This document shows positions 1-8,945 of a DNA stretch of 64,000 nucleotides, piece after piece (the first letter of the stretch is position 1; every line of letters begins with the position of its first letter). Below the pieces are notes generated by a model. It saw only the letters and a list, made by a program, of their open reading frames with translations. It had not been told where the DNA came from and did not search any database. This stretch comes from Azorhizobium caulinodans ORS 571 (lineage in GTDB: Bacteria > Pseudomonadota > Alphaproteobacteria > Rhizobiales > Xanthobacteraceae): contig NC_009937.1 in assembly GCF_000010525.1 (NCBI RefSeq), positions 5,050,001 to 5,114,000 of the forward strand, in the 5' to 3' direction. The position numbers were made by a program, and so were the translations under genes.

Positions 1-1022
1 GCATCGTCGCGACGCTGCTGTGCTGGTTCCTGGTTGATTTCGACGAGCCGGAGTTCGATCTGCTCTCCCGCTTCGACTTCACCGGCCTCCTCGGCATGGC
101 CGTCTTTCTCGGCAGCCTGGAATATGTGCTGGAGGAAGGCGAGCGGGACGACTGGTTCCAGTCGGACACCATCGTCTTCTTCTCGGTGATGATCGTGATC
201 GGCGCGGTGCTCTTCTTCTACCGGGCGTTCCGGGCCGAGCAGCCGGTGGTGGACCTGCGCGCCTACAAGGACCGCAATTTCGCGGTGGGCTCCATCCTCA
301 CCTTCATGCTGGGCGTGGTGCTCTACGGCCTCACCTATCTCTATCCGCTCTTCCTCGCGCAGGTGCGGGGATATAATTCGCTTCAGACAGGCGAGACGGT
401 GTTCGTCACGGGCATCGCCATGTTCATCTTCGCGCCCATCGTGGGCATCCTCGGGCGCAAGCTCGACCCGCGGCTCGTCATCGGCACGGGCTTCGTCTGC
501 CTCATCATCTCCTCCTTCGAGCTGACGCCCATCACGAAGGACTGGGGCTTCTACGAGCTGATGTGGCCGCAGCTCCTGCGCGGCGCGGCGCTGATGATGT
601 GCATGGTGCCCATCAATGTGGTGGCGCTCGGCACCCTGCCGCCCTCGCAGCTCAAGAACGCCAGCGGCCTGTTCAACCTGATGCGCAATCTCGGCGGTGC
701 CGTGGGCCTCGCGATCATCAATACGGTGCTGAACAGCCGCTGGGACCTGCACATGGCCCGCCTGCGCGATGCGGTGACCTGGTCGCGGCCCTATGTGCTC
801 GACACGCTCAATTCCATCACCGCCGGCTTCCAGGCCCGCCTCGGCTCGGATGCGGAACTGGCGGCGACGAAGAAGATCGCCCAGATGCTGCGCCAGCAGG
901 CGCTCGTCATGGCCTTCTCGGACGTCTTCCTCGGGATCACGATCTTCCTGTGCGCGGCGGCCTTCCTCGTCTTTCTGGTGCGCAAACCGCGGGCGAGCGC
1001 CGGCTCGGCTCCGGCCCACTGA
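1..1022 (+). CDS. MFS drug-efflux transporter, DHA2 (EmrB/QacA) type, 5'-truncated
   Basis: The reading frame is already open at base 3 and runs to the stop at 1020-1022, so only the C-terminal part of about 339 residues is present and the true start lies left of the window. What remains is a series of hydrophobic segments separated by short charged loops. The fragment containing QPVVDLRAYKDRNF, followed by a long membrane helix and GYNSLQTG, is typical of the second half of 14-TM DHA2 transporters. Family members are inner-membrane proton antiporters that expel drugs or other toxic compounds, often with an EmrA-like periplasmic partner; no partner is visible here. The substrate cannot be read from sequence. 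The gene ends 22 bp from the convergent diguanylate cyclase gene. Confidence 0.85.
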   Translation, partial: IVATLLCWFLVDFDEPEFDLLSRFDFTGLLGMAVFLGSLEYVLEEGERDDWFQSDTIVFFSVMIVIGAVLFFYRAFRAEQPVVDLRAYKDRNFAVGSILTFMLGVVLYGLTYLYPLFLAQVRGYNSLQTGETVFVTGIAMFIFAPIVGILGRKLDPRLVIGTGFVCLIISSFELTPITKDWGFYELMWPQLLRGAALMMCMVPINVVALGTLPPSQLKNASGLFNLMRNLGGAVGLAIINTVLNSRWDLHMARLRDAVTWSRPYVLDTLNSITAGFQARLGSDAELAATKKIAQMLRQQALVMAFSDVFLGITIFLCAAAFLVFLVRKPRASAGSAPAH

Positions 1023-1043
1023 CACGCGGCTCGAAGGGAAGCC

Positions 1044-2246
1044 TCAGGCGTCCCGCGTTCCGGTGGAGCGGGTCGGGCCGCGGGAAGGCGCGAAGCCGCC
1101 ACGCTCGGAGGACAGGCGCAGCACATTGTCGCCTTCGCGCTTGGCTTCGTAGAGCGCGAGATCGGCGTCGTTCAGCAGCACCTCCACCGTGGCCTGCCCG
1201 AGCCGGGAGGCCGCAACGCCGCCGGAAGCCGTGCAACAGAGGTTGTGCGGGGTGGCCGCGCGGGCATGGTGCGTGAAACGGTCGAGCACGCGGCGCGCCG
1301 TGGAGACCGCCGCCCGGCCATCGAGCCCCGGCAGCACGAGGGCGAACTCCTCGCCCCCCAGACGACCGGCCACATCTTCCGGGGACAGGCATTCACGGGC
1401 CGCCAGCGCGAAGGCACGCAGCACCGCATCACCCGCAGGATGGCCGTAGCCATCATTGACCTGCTTGAAATCGTCGAGATCGAAAATCACGACGCTGTAA
1501 GGGTGCCGCGCCAGTCGGCAGGCTTCCGCCTGCTGCCCGCCCTGCGCGAAGAAGGCCCGCCGGTTGAACAGGCCGGTGAGAAAGTCCGTATCCGCCGCAT
1601 GGCGCAGGCGCAGTTCCAGCCGCTCCTTGGCGAGGGCCAGCACCAGAATGGCCAGGGTCTGGATGGCGATCATGCCTTCCAGCACCACCAGGCTGATCCA
1701 GGGCGAGTCGCTCGGCACCATTCCGTTCGGCAGGAAGCCCAGCAGCACCGGAATGCGCACGAGGACCACAACGGTATGCACCCCCATCAGCGCCACGAGG
1801 GGCACGCGCGCGCTATAGGGTTCGCCCCGCCGGAGCTCGAAGGTGGCAAGGCCCAGGAAAAGGCCGATGAAGCCGGAGCCGACAAGGCTGCGGTAGCGGG
1901 GCCAGATGTCGAAGACGGGCGTTGCCCAGATGGCGATCCAGGCGATCAGGATGGCGGCCATGATCCGCCAGGGCAGCGGCCGATGATTGAACGCGCGCGC
2001 GCCGGCCCAGATGAAGCTGACCGCGAGGAGGACGATGGTGGAGCCGAGGGCGTTTGCCAGACGCCCCGTCGGGCCGAGAAAGCCGCCGCTGATCACGAGG
2101 CCCAGACTGGCCACCAGCAGTCCGCTGCCGGCCCAGGCCAGCAGACCCTCCGAGCGATCCGACCGCCAGCTCCACAGCAGCGCCGTGCCGCTGACGGTCA
2201 TCGTCAGCCCGAGGGCACAGAACAGGGTTGCCGGATCGAGGAACAT
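1044..2246 (-). CDS. Membrane-anchored GGDEF diguanylate cyclase
   Basis: The protein of 400 residues has an N-terminal half of several hydrophobic helices (about residues 5-210) and a C-terminal GGDEF domain. The domain starts near DTDFLTGLFNRRAFF and carries the active-site motif GGEEF at about residue 297, so synthesis of c-di-GMP from two GTP is expected. Five residues before GGEEF the inhibitory I-site should read RxxD; here it is SPED, so classical product inhibition is probably absent. I chose the ATG at 2246 because AAGGTG lies about 11 nt upstream and the protein then begins directly with a membrane helix; a longer frame reaching 2465 has a low-complexity, unconvincing N-terminus. 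No EAL domain is present. The ligand sensed by the membrane part is unknown. Confidence 0.85.
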   Translation of the reverse strand: MFLDPATLFCALGLTMTVSGTALLWSWRSDRSEGLLAWAGSGLLVASLGLVISGGFLGPTGRLANALGSTIVLLAVSFIWAGARAFNHRPLPWRIMAAILIAWIAIWATPVFDIWPRYRSLVGSGFIGLFLGLATFELRRGEPYSARVPLVALMGVHTVVVLVRIPVLLGFLPNGMVPSDSPWISLVVLEGMIAIQTLAILVLALAKERLELRLRHAADTDFLTGLFNRRAFFAQGGQQAEACRLARHPYSVVIFDLDDFKQVNDGYGHPAGDAVLRAFALAARECLSPEDVAGRLGGEEFALVLPGLDGRAAVSTARRVLDRFTHHARAATPHNLCCTASGGVAASRLGQATVEVLLNDADLALYEAKREGDNVLRLSSERGGFAPSRGPTRSTGTRDA

Positions 2247-2479
2247 CGAACGCAAGTCACCTTGAGCGGCATGAGCGGAGCAGCAAGCTACCGGCACATG
2301 ACTGACAGGAGAATATTGCATCCGCCTAAACGCGGCTTTGGGCTGTGGCAAAATCGGGCCCGATCGGAAGAGCACGCCCGCGCCGCCGGGCGGCCGGAGA
2401 AAGCGGGAGGGTGAGGCGACGTTTCGGCTTGAAACCTGCCGGGCGTCCGCGTCATCTGTGCGCAACCCGGAGGTTTCCC

Positions 2480-2836
2480 ATGATCACGTTTTCAAAGGCT
2501 GCCGCTGCCCTCGCATTCTCAGGCCTCGTTCTGGCGGGCGCCTCGTCGGCGCAGGCGCAGACCTGCCTCGAGCAGATCGTCGCGCTCCAGAGCCAGATCC
2601 CGCAGTCGCAGATCGACGCCATCATGAATGCGGTGCCCTCCCAGCCCCAGACCATCGGCGCCCAGACCGATCGCCAGCCGACGCCCGGCTCCGTCGCGGC
2701 GGCGGAAGGCGGACGGCCGGAGCTGTCCGGCGCGGTGGCCGCGCTGAACAAGGCGCAGAACCTTCAGGCGGCCGGTGATCGCGAAGGTTGCCTGAAAGCC
2801 GTCGAAGAAGCGCGCAAGTTGCTCGAAAAGAAGTAG
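2480..2836 (+). CDS. Small secreted protein of unknown function
   Basis: I do not recognise a named family. The 118-residue product opens with a classic Sec signal peptide (MITFSKAAAALAFSGLVLAG, then cleavage likely after AQA). The mature part has two cysteines, one right after the signal (TCLEQI) and one near the end (REGCLKAVEEA), which could form a disulphide in the periplasm. The C-terminal half is helical and charged (ALNKAQNLQAAGDREG, then KLLEKK), similar in style to small alphaproteobacterial periplasmic proteins. The ATG at 2480 is supported by GGAGG at 2469-2473. The frame is open further upstream, but that extension is arginine-rich and lies before the ribosome binding site. Confidence 0.7.
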   Translation: MITFSKAAAALAFSGLVLAGASSAQAQTCLEQIVALQSQIPQSQIDAIMNAVPSQPQTIGAQTDRQPTPGSVAAAEGGRPELSGAVAALNKAQNLQAAGDREGCLKAVEEARKLLEKK

Positions 2837-2936
2837 GATAGTAACTCCTGGCTGAAAATGGGTTCATTCTGAATAGTTTGCCAGGAAAACGTCATGGCAG
2901 TGTCAAGTAATGAAGCACAGGTAGCGCACCTTCTTC

Positions 2937-4667
2937 ATGAATTGCCGGACACATGCCATGCGTTGGTTTCGCCGTCCTCGGCTCGTTCTGCGTTTGACCA
3001 TCGGCCGCAAGCTCGCCGCCGTGCTGGCGCTTCTGGCCGTGGTCACGGCACTCGTCTCCGCATTCGGATATCTCCAGATCGCGCAGGAACAGGAGCGCGC
3101 CGAACAGGTGGAAGGCATCTGGAGCGGCGCGCTGCACGCCCAGTCGCTGGCCCGCGCCATCGAGCATGCGGTGGTGGCGGCGAATGCCGTCTATACGGCG
3201 AAGGACAAGACCGCCGCGCGCGAGAAGCTCCAGGGCCTGCAACAGGCGCTCAAGGATGTTTCCGATGCCCGCGAGCCCTTCTTCGCGGCGCTTGAGGGCC
3301 AGCTCGATCCGATCCGCAAGCTCAAGCTGACCAACCAGCTCAACGAATTCATCGCCTATCAGGAAGACACGGCCCAGCTCGGCCTCACCATCTCTCCCGC
3401 CGCAGCGCTCCTGCAGGCCAATGAGGAGCCCACGGTGAAGAGCCGCGAGCAGATGGTGGCCAGCATCACCGCGCTCGGCAATGACGTGTTGGCGGGGCTC
3501 GACAAGACGCGCATCGAGGCCGCCACCCAGCGCGGTCAGGCCCAGATGGCGCTCATTGTCGTGCCGGCCATCGGCCTCCTGCTGGCGCTGGGCGCCGCAG
3601 GCTGGCTGACCGTGACGCAGATCCAGCGGCCGCTGATCCGCCTCAAGTCCAGCATGGCCGCCCTCGCGGACAATGACCTTGAGGTGGAAGTGCCCTTCAC
3701 CAAGCGCCGCGACGAAATGGGCGAGATGGCCCGCGCCATCGAGGTGTTCCAGCGCGCGCTCCTCGAAAAGCGCGACGCGGATGCCGCCCTGCTCGCCCGC
3801 GCCGAGGCCGACCGGCAGCGCGCCGAGCATCTGGCGGAAGCCGCCCGCGCCTTCGAGGAAGAGGCCCACGCCATGATGAGCGCGGTGGCCGAGGCCGCGG
3901 AGAAGATGAACGGCGCCGCCGACGCCATGGCGATGGCCTCCAGTGCCACCCAGACGCAGGCGCAGCAGGCCGCCGACGCGGCCGATGCCGCCGCCCGCGC
4001 GGTCAATTCCATCGCCGGCAGCGCCCGCCATCTGTCGGACTCCGCCGACGAGATCGGCACGCGCATCCGCACCACCAGCGAGATCGCCGCCGCCGCGCTC
4101 CAGGAAACGGAACAGACCGGCGCCGCCGCCAACCAGCTCGTGGCGGCCGTGAGCAAGATCAGCGAAGTGGTGGGCGTGATCGCCTCCATCGCCGAGCAGA
4201 CCAACCTGCTGGCCCTGAACGCCACCATCGAAGCGGCGCGCGCCGGCGACAAGGGCCGCGGCTTCTCGGTGGTCGCCAGCGAGGTGAAGGCGCTGGCCGA
4301 GCAGACCGCCCGCGCCACGGCGCAGGTGACGGACGAGATCACCAATATCCAGAACGCCAGCCGCGGCACCTCGAAGGCGGTCGAGCTGATCGCCGAGACC
4401 ATCCGGAACATGAACCTTCTGGCGCGCGAGGTGGCCGATGCCGCCGTGGGCCAGGGCCATGCCAGCCGCGATATCTCGGTGAGCATGGACGAGGCCGCCG
4501 GCGGCTCGCGCACCGTGTCCGCCAGCATCGGCGGCGTGCAGGATGCGGTGGCCTCCAACGGCGACCACGTCTCGGAAGTGCAGACGCTCGCTGGCCGCCT
4601 TGCCGAGCGCGCGCAGCTTCTCGGCCGATCGGTGGAAACCTTCTTGAGCTGCGTGCGCGCGGCCTGA
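2937..4667 (+). CDS. Methyl-accepting chemotaxis protein
   Basis: A 576-residue chemoreceptor: TM1 at about residues 24-46, a periplasmic helical region of about 155 residues, TM2 at about 204-227, a HAMP linker (to about 278, with [17 protein letters not shown]), then a long alanine-rich coiled coil. The conserved signalling hairpin lies around residues 408-456 ([20 protein letters not shown] followed by [18 protein letters not shown]), the part that contacts CheA and CheW. Family members sense periplasmic ligands and set CheA kinase activity; the ligand here is unknown. No che genes lie in the window, so it is an orphan receptor gene. The ATG at 2937 has AGGTAG about 13 nt upstream; an in-frame ATG at 2958 is a possible alternative. 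Alanine-rich repeats explain the long spurious frames on the other strand. Confidence 0.93.
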   Translation: MNCRTHAMRWFRRPRLVLRLTIGRKLAAVLALLAVVTALVSAFGYLQIAQEQERAEQVEGIWSGALHAQSLARAIEHAVVAANAVYTAKDKTAAREKLQGLQQALKDVSDAREPFFAALEGQLDPIRKLKLTNQLNEFIAYQEDTAQLGLTISPAAALLQANEEPTVKSREQMVASITALGNDVLAGLDKTRIEAATQRGQAQMALIVVPAIGLLLALGAAGWLTVTQIQRPLIRLKSSMAALADNDLEVEVPFTKRRDEMGEMARAIEVFQRALLEKRDADAALLARAEADRQRAEHLAEAARAFEEEAHAMMSAVAEAAEKMNGAADAMAMASSATQTQAQQAADAADAAARAVNSIAGSARHLSDSADEIGTRIRTTSEIAAAALQETEQTGAAANQLVAAVSKISEVVGVIASIAEQTNLLALNATIEAARAGDKGRGFSVVASEVKALAEQTARATAQVTDEITNIQNASRGTSKAVELIAETIRNMNLLAREVADAAVGQGHASRDISVSMDEAAGGSRTVSASIGGVQDAVASNGDHVSEVQTLAGRLAERAQLLGRSVETFLSCVRAA

Positions 4668-4694
4668 GGACGAGCCTTCCGCGCGCGGCCGGCC

Positions 4695-5990
4695 TCAGAG
4701 GCGGTCGCGCAGGCCGTAATAGGTGAGACCGGCGACGAGCAGCGGGTAGCGCAGCAGTGTGCCGCCGGGAAAGGCCGGAACCGGAAAGCGCTCCAGCAGC
4801 GCCAGCCGGTCCAGCCGGCCGGACACGGCCTCCGCGAGGATCTGGCCGAAAAGCGGAGCGAGCAGCACGCCCTGCCCGCTGTAGCCGGCCGCCACCAGCA
4901 CCCGTCCGCCCAGGCGGCGGACGAAGGGGTTGCGGGTCATGGTCAGGCCCAGCACGCCGCCCCAGCCATAATCGAAGCGCACGTCGGCCAGTTGCGGGAA
5001 GATGCGCAGCATGTAGGGCCGCACGAAGCCCGGCACGTCCGCGCGCAGGGCCCGCCGGTAGCTCTCCCCGCCCCCGAACAACAGGCGCCTGTCGGGCGAA
5101 AGGCGGAAATAGTTGACGACGAAACGCGTATCCGCCACCGCCGCATCATTGGTGATGAGCGCATCGCCCCGCGCGCCCAACGGCTTGGTGGCGGCGATAT
5201 AATTGGCGATGGACATCACATGGGTGTCCACCCGCCGGTCGAGCCCGTCCATGAGACCGTCGCCGCATTCCAGCAGGCGGTCCGCCGTCACCACCGGGCC
5301 GTGGGCGGTGGTGACACGCACCCCGTCCGTACTTTCCGAGACGGAGACTGCGCGGGCCCGCTCATAAAGGCGCGCCCCTGCCGCCTGCGCCGCGCGCGCA
5401 AGGCCAAAGGCGAGCTTGAGGGGGTGCAGATGGCCGCCCTCCGCATCGAAGCTGCCGCCGTGATAGGCGTCGGAGGCGACCAGCGCGCGCACCTCATCCC
5501 GCGACAGCGGCGAGATGGCGCCATAGCCATAGGTCTCTCGCAGATGGCGGGCGTAGGCGTGATCCTCGGCCGCAAGCTCCGGCTTGTGTGCCGCGTGGAT
5601 CAGGCCGTCGCGCCATTCGCAGCCGATGGCATGGCGGGAAACGAGATCGCGCAGCAGGGTCTTGGCGTCCTGGGCCAGATCCCACAGCTTGCGCGCATCG
5701 TCCTTGCCCAGATGCGCCTCGATATGGAGCTGGTCGCGCCGGTGGCCGGTGTGGATCTGGCCGCCGTTGCGGCCGGACGCACCGGAGCCGATGCGCCCGC
5801 CTTCCAGCAGCACCACATCGAGACCCTTCTCGGCCAGATGCAGGGCCGCCGACAGGCCGGTGAAGCCGCCGCCGACCACCACGACGTCCGCCCGCGTGTC
5901 GCCCGTGAGGGAAAGGCCGGCCGGCGGGGTGCCGGCCGTCGCGGCGTACCAGGAGGCGGGATGTTCGAGAGCCGGTTCAGCCGCGCTCAT
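4695..5990 (-). CDS. puuB: FAD-dependent amino-acid oxidase family protein, gamma-glutamylputrescine oxidase-like
   Basis: The 431-residue protein has the Rossmann FAD-binding fingerprint near its N-terminus (VVVVGGGFTGLSAALHLAEKG, with a glutamate ending the second strand in VVLLEGG), followed by the SGASGRNGGQ segment characteristic of the DAO/PuuB/OrdL group. It lies 10 bp downstream of a PuuA-like glutamine-synthetase homologue on the same strand, which argues that the substrate is a gamma-glutamylated amine such as gamma-glutamylputrescine, oxidised to the aldehyde with release of ammonia and hydrogen peroxide. The other Puu steps (aldehyde dehydrogenase, gamma-glutamyl-GABA hydrolase, transporter) are not in this window, so the exact amine is inferred rather than shown. 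Confidence 0.8.
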   Translation of the reverse strand: MSAAEPALEHPASWYAATAGTPPAGLSLTGDTRADVVVVGGGFTGLSAALHLAEKGLDVVLLEGGRIGSGASGRNGGQIHTGHRRDQLHIEAHLGKDDARKLWDLAQDAKTLLRDLVSRHAIGCEWRDGLIHAAHKPELAAEDHAYARHLRETYGYGAISPLSRDEVRALVASDAYHGGSFDAEGGHLHPLKLAFGLARAAQAAGARLYERARAVSVSESTDGVRVTTAHGPVVTADRLLECGDGLMDGLDRRVDTHVMSIANYIAATKPLGARGDALITNDAAVADTRFVVNYFRLSPDRRLLFGGGESYRRALRADVPGFVRPYMLRIFPQLADVRFDYGWGGVLGLTMTRNPFVRRLGGRVLVAAGYSGQGVLLAPLFGQILAEAVSGRLDRLALLERFPVPAFPGGTLLRYPLLVAGLTYYGLRDRL

Positions 5991-6000
5991 GTCCCGCGCC

Positions 6001-7413
6001 TCACACGTTCAGCAGCAGATATTCCCGCTCCCAGGGCGAGATGACCCGCATGAAGGTCTCGAACTCCGCCTGCTTCACCGCCGCATAGGTGGTGACGAAG
6101 CGCCGGCCGAGCACCTGCGCCAGCTCCTCGCATTCGGCGAACTCCGCCACCGCTTCGAGGAGCCCGCGCGGCAGATCGAAGGGCTTGTCCTTGGCGTCCC
6201 CCTCCAGCGGCTCCGTGGGGCGCAGGCCCTGCGAGATACCGAGATAGCCGCAGGCCAACGAGGCCGCGATGACGAGATAGGGGTTGGCGTCCGACGAGGG
6301 CACCCGGTTCTCCACCCGCCGGGCGGCCGGCAGGGAGGGAGGCACGCGCAGACCGGCGGTGCGGTTGTCATAGCCCCACTGCACATTGATGGGCGCCATG
6401 GAATCGCGCGTCAGCCGCCGGTAGGAATTCACATAAGGCGCGAGGATGCACAGCACCGCCGGCAGATATTTCTGCTGGCCGGCGATGAAGGAGAAGAATT
6501 CCGGCGTCGGGTCGCCATCCTCGTCCGAGAAGATGTTGCGGCCGGTCTTGGCGTCCACCACCGACTGGTGGATGTGCATGGCGCTGCCCGGCTCGTTGGC
6601 GATGGGCTTGGCCATGAAGGTCGCGTAGATCTTGTGCGCCAGCGCCGCCTCGCGGATGGTGCGCTTGAAGAGGAACACCTGATCGGCAAGCGTCAGCGGA
6701 TCGCCGTGCAGCAGGTTGATTTCCATCTGCGCCGCGCCGTCCTCATGGATCAGCGTGTCGATGGCGAGGCCCTGCGCCTCGCAATAATCATACATGTCCT
6801 CGAAGAGGGCATCGAACTCGTTCACCGCCTGGATGGAATAGGACTGGCGGCCGATCTCCGGCCGGCCGGAGCGCCCCACGGGCGGCTTCAGCGGATAGTC
6901 GGGATCGGTGTTCGGCTCCACGAGATAGAATTCGATCTCCGGCGCCACCACCGCTTTCCAGCCGCGCTTGGCATAGAGGTCGAGCACGTTCTTCAGCACC
7001 TGCCGGGGCGCTTCCTCGACCGGGCGGCCGTCACGGTGATAGGCGTCATGCACGAGCTGGGCGGTGGGGTCCTGCGCCCAGGGCACGCTGCACAGGGTCG
7101 CGAAATCGGGTTCGAGAACGAGGTCGGAATCCGCCACCACGGAATCCACCAGCCCCTCGTAATCGGGGTATTCGCCCGAGATGGTCTGGAAGAAGACCGA
7201 GAGCGGCAGGTTCATCACCGGCGAGTGCAGGAATTTCGAGGCGGGCATGATCTTGCCGCGCGCCACGCCGGCGAGGTCCGGCACGATGCATTCGATCTCG
7301 GTGATGCCGCGCGCCGCCATCCAGGCCTTGGCCTCCGCGAGGCTTGCGACCCCGCGCGGCGATTTCAGAAACGCCTTGTCCGACGTGTCGGCAGTCTTGG
7401 TACGCTTGGCCAT
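6001..7413 (-). CDS. puuA: Glutamine synthetase family protein, gamma-glutamylputrescine synthetase-like
   Basis: The 470-residue protein resembles class III/PuuA glutamine-synthetase homologues: an N-terminal beta-grasp region (GITEIECIVPDLAGVARGK), and catalytic-domain motifs EIEFYL, AAQMEINLLHGDP, GSAMHIHQSV and the NRTAGLRVP region. PuuA-type enzymes use ATP to join glutamate to an amine, classically putrescine. The ATG at 7413 is preferred because the protein then starts with a short charged segment and a GGGGG tract lies about 7 nt upstream; the open frame continues to 7614 without family resemblance. It is the first gene of a two-gene operon with the downstream FAD oxidase. Glutamine synthesis itself is less likely given that partner. 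Confidence 0.83.
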   Translation of the reverse strand: MAKRTKTADTSDKAFLKSPRGVASLAEAKAWMAARGITEIECIVPDLAGVARGKIMPASKFLHSPVMNLPLSVFFQTISGEYPDYEGLVDSVVADSDLVLEPDFATLCSVPWAQDPTAQLVHDAYHRDGRPVEEAPRQVLKNVLDLYAKRGWKAVVAPEIEFYLVEPNTDPDYPLKPPVGRSGRPEIGRQSYSIQAVNEFDALFEDMYDYCEAQGLAIDTLIHEDGAAQMEINLLHGDPLTLADQVFLFKRTIREAALAHKIYATFMAKPIANEPGSAMHIHQSVVDAKTGRNIFSDEDGDPTPEFFSFIAGQQKYLPAVLCILAPYVNSYRRLTRDSMAPINVQWGYDNRTAGLRVPPSLPAARRVENRVPSSDANPYLVIAASLACGYLGISQGLRPTEPLEGDAKDKPFDLPRGLLEAVAEFAECEELAQVLGRRFVTTYAAVKQAEFETFMRVISPWEREYLLLNV

Positions 7414-7791
7414 GAAGCCCCCAAGGGCGCCTCCGCCAGCCGCGCATGGGCCACGGCGGACAAGCCCTGTGATTGGTTGAGAGCAGCCGTTCCAGCCGGG
7501 GCGTCGCCGCCCTGCCGGAGCCGCCTGCGGAGCCTGTTCCGGACCGCTGTTGTGATCCGCTGAAGCTCCAGAATTATGACAGCCACCGGTGAAAGGCGGG
7601 CCGCCACGGTCCATGCCTCAGGGAACACCCGCCCCCCGGCAGGTGTCAACGCGGCGCCGCTCCCGCTTCGGGACAGGTGCCCGATCCGCCCGGAACGAGT
7701 CCGGAACGAATCGCGGCCGAATCGACAGCGGCCCGCCGTTCCCGTTTTGGACGGCGGACGCGCCCCGGCGGAAGGGCACGGGCGTCTGCTG
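7414..7791. other. 378-bp intergenic region
   Basis: No gene is supported here. The stretch separates two minus-strand genes and must hold the promoter of the puuA-puuB pair. It contains a tandem CCGGAACGA-like motif (around 7688-7707), but no convincing sigma-70 boxes, terminator or conserved reading frame was seen. Confidence 0.5.
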
Positions 7792-8640
7792 TCAGGGCTT
7801 GGCGGGGGCAGGAGCAGCGCCGGCATTGGGCTCGGTCTCGAAGCTCGTCGCCTCGAACACCGCCGTGCCGATCATGGTCTCGATGGAGATGCGGAACGGC
7901 GCCATCAGGCGGGTGCCTGCGATGGGCACCAGCCAGACATACATCTCCTTGTTCTCCATCATGTACTTCACGGTGGAGCGGGTCGGCCGGTGGCCGGCGA
8001 CGGGGAAATAGGAGACCCGGCACACGACCGCATCGCTCGCATAGGTCTTGCCCGCCTTCACCGGCTCCGTGCGCAGGTAGCTGAGGCGGATGTCATAGCG
8101 CTGGCGGCCGTCGAAGACCGGGATGGTGCGATCGCACGCGGCGGCCGAGATCATCTCGGCCGATCCCGGCACATAGACGAAGGCCCCGCTCATGGGGTCG
8201 ATGATGCTGGTGAGGTGCGCCGGGGTCACCTCGATGCGGTCCGGCAGCGGCTTGATGGGCGGCTCCACGTCCACCTCCTTCGCCGTGCCGTTGGCAACGG
8301 CGACGCGGACCGCCTCGTCCTTGCCGTCGGCGGTGGCGGAGAAGGCAAACACCTGCGGATTGAGGCCGTTGGGTCCGATGGCGCCTCGGGCGGCCACGTC
8401 CCCCTTGCCGGAGGAGATCACCCGGAGCACGCCGGTCACCCGCCCCGTGCCGGCCAGTTCGTAGGATGTGGCGGTGGCCCGGCCTGCGACGACGGCGCGC
8501 GCCACCGAGACCCCGCCAACGGTCAGCGTGTAGCGGGCCGTGAAGCGCCCGTCCGCCTGCGCGCCGGCCGGCAGGAAGGCCAGCAGCGCACCTGCGAGGC
8601 TGAGGGCGGCGAGGCGGAGAGAGGCAAGGTGCGGACGCAT
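7792..8640 (-). CDS. DUF3108 family periplasmic protein
   Basis: The 282-residue protein carries a signal peptide (LRLAALSLAGALLAFLPAGA, cleavage near AQA-DG). The mature domain begins RFTARYTLTVGGVSVARA and matches the general pattern of DUF3108, a beta-rich domain of alphaproteobacterial exported proteins. The C-terminal part contains YFPVAGHRPTRSTVKYMM and VWLVPIAGTRLMAPFRISIE, the most conserved-looking region. The biochemical role of DUF3108 is not established. A proline/alanine tail ends the protein. It is divergent from infC; 305 bp separate the two start codons. Confidence 0.8.
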   Translation of the reverse strand: MRPHLASLRLAALSLAGALLAFLPAGAQADGRFTARYTLTVGGVSVARAVVAGRATATSYELAGTGRVTGVLRVISSGKGDVAARGAIGPNGLNPQVFAFSATADGKDEAVRVAVANGTAKEVDVEPPIKPLPDRIEVTPAHLTSIIDPMSGAFVYVPGSAEMISAAACDRTIPVFDGRQRYDIRLSYLRTEPVKAGKTYASDAVVCRVSYFPVAGHRPTRSTVKYMMENKEMYVWLVPIAGTRLMAPFRISIETMIGTAVFEATSFETEPNAGAAPAPAKP

Positions 8641-8815
8641 ACGGTTTCCGGGTGTGGAGCGGGCCAGATCAGGCGCACCCCGCCCCGGGGTCCTGATTCG
8701 AGGTCAGCTTGAGCCGCCATTGTGCCATGAGTGAGGACGCCCGCCGATGCACCAGCCCTGCCCCCGAGGCCGGTAAAAATGCGGCATCGCCCGCGCCTTG
8801 AATCGGCCAAGGTCA

Positions 8816-8844
8816 TTGACTTACGCGGCGTTTATCACGATCTT
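8816..8844 (+). promoter_or_regulatory. Candidate sigma-70 promoter for infC
   Basis: TTGACT at 8816-8821 is followed after 17 nt by GATCTT at 8839-8844. The -35 box is good and the -10 box is weak. Transcription would start near 8851, giving a leader of about 95 nt before the infC start codon. Confidence 0.4.
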
Positions 8845-8930
8845 GCGGCTCTGCCCTCGCGCCGAGCCCAGACGATGCAGCCCGCTGCGCTGTCCCGTCG
8901 CCCGCACCGGGGCAAAAAGATCAATGGCAA

Positions 8931-8936
8931 GAGGAG
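8931..8936 (+). promoter_or_regulatory. Shine-Dalgarno that fixes the infC start at ATT
   Basis: GAGGAG at 8931-8936 lies 9 nt before the ATT at 8946 but 21 nt before the first in-frame ATG at 8958. Only the ATT codon is correctly spaced for initiation. Confidence 0.75.
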
Positions 8937-8945
8937 TTTGCCGCC

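Noticed and set aside
1245-2414. A 389-codon plus-strand frame over the diguanylate cyclase
   Set aside because: Gln/His/Arg-rich shadow of the GGDEF gene; no ribosome binding site or domain.
2892-4568. A 558-codon open frame antisense to the chemoreceptor
   Set aside because: His/Gly/Ala-rich composition caused by GC-skewed third positions of the real gene; no start signal or family resemblance.
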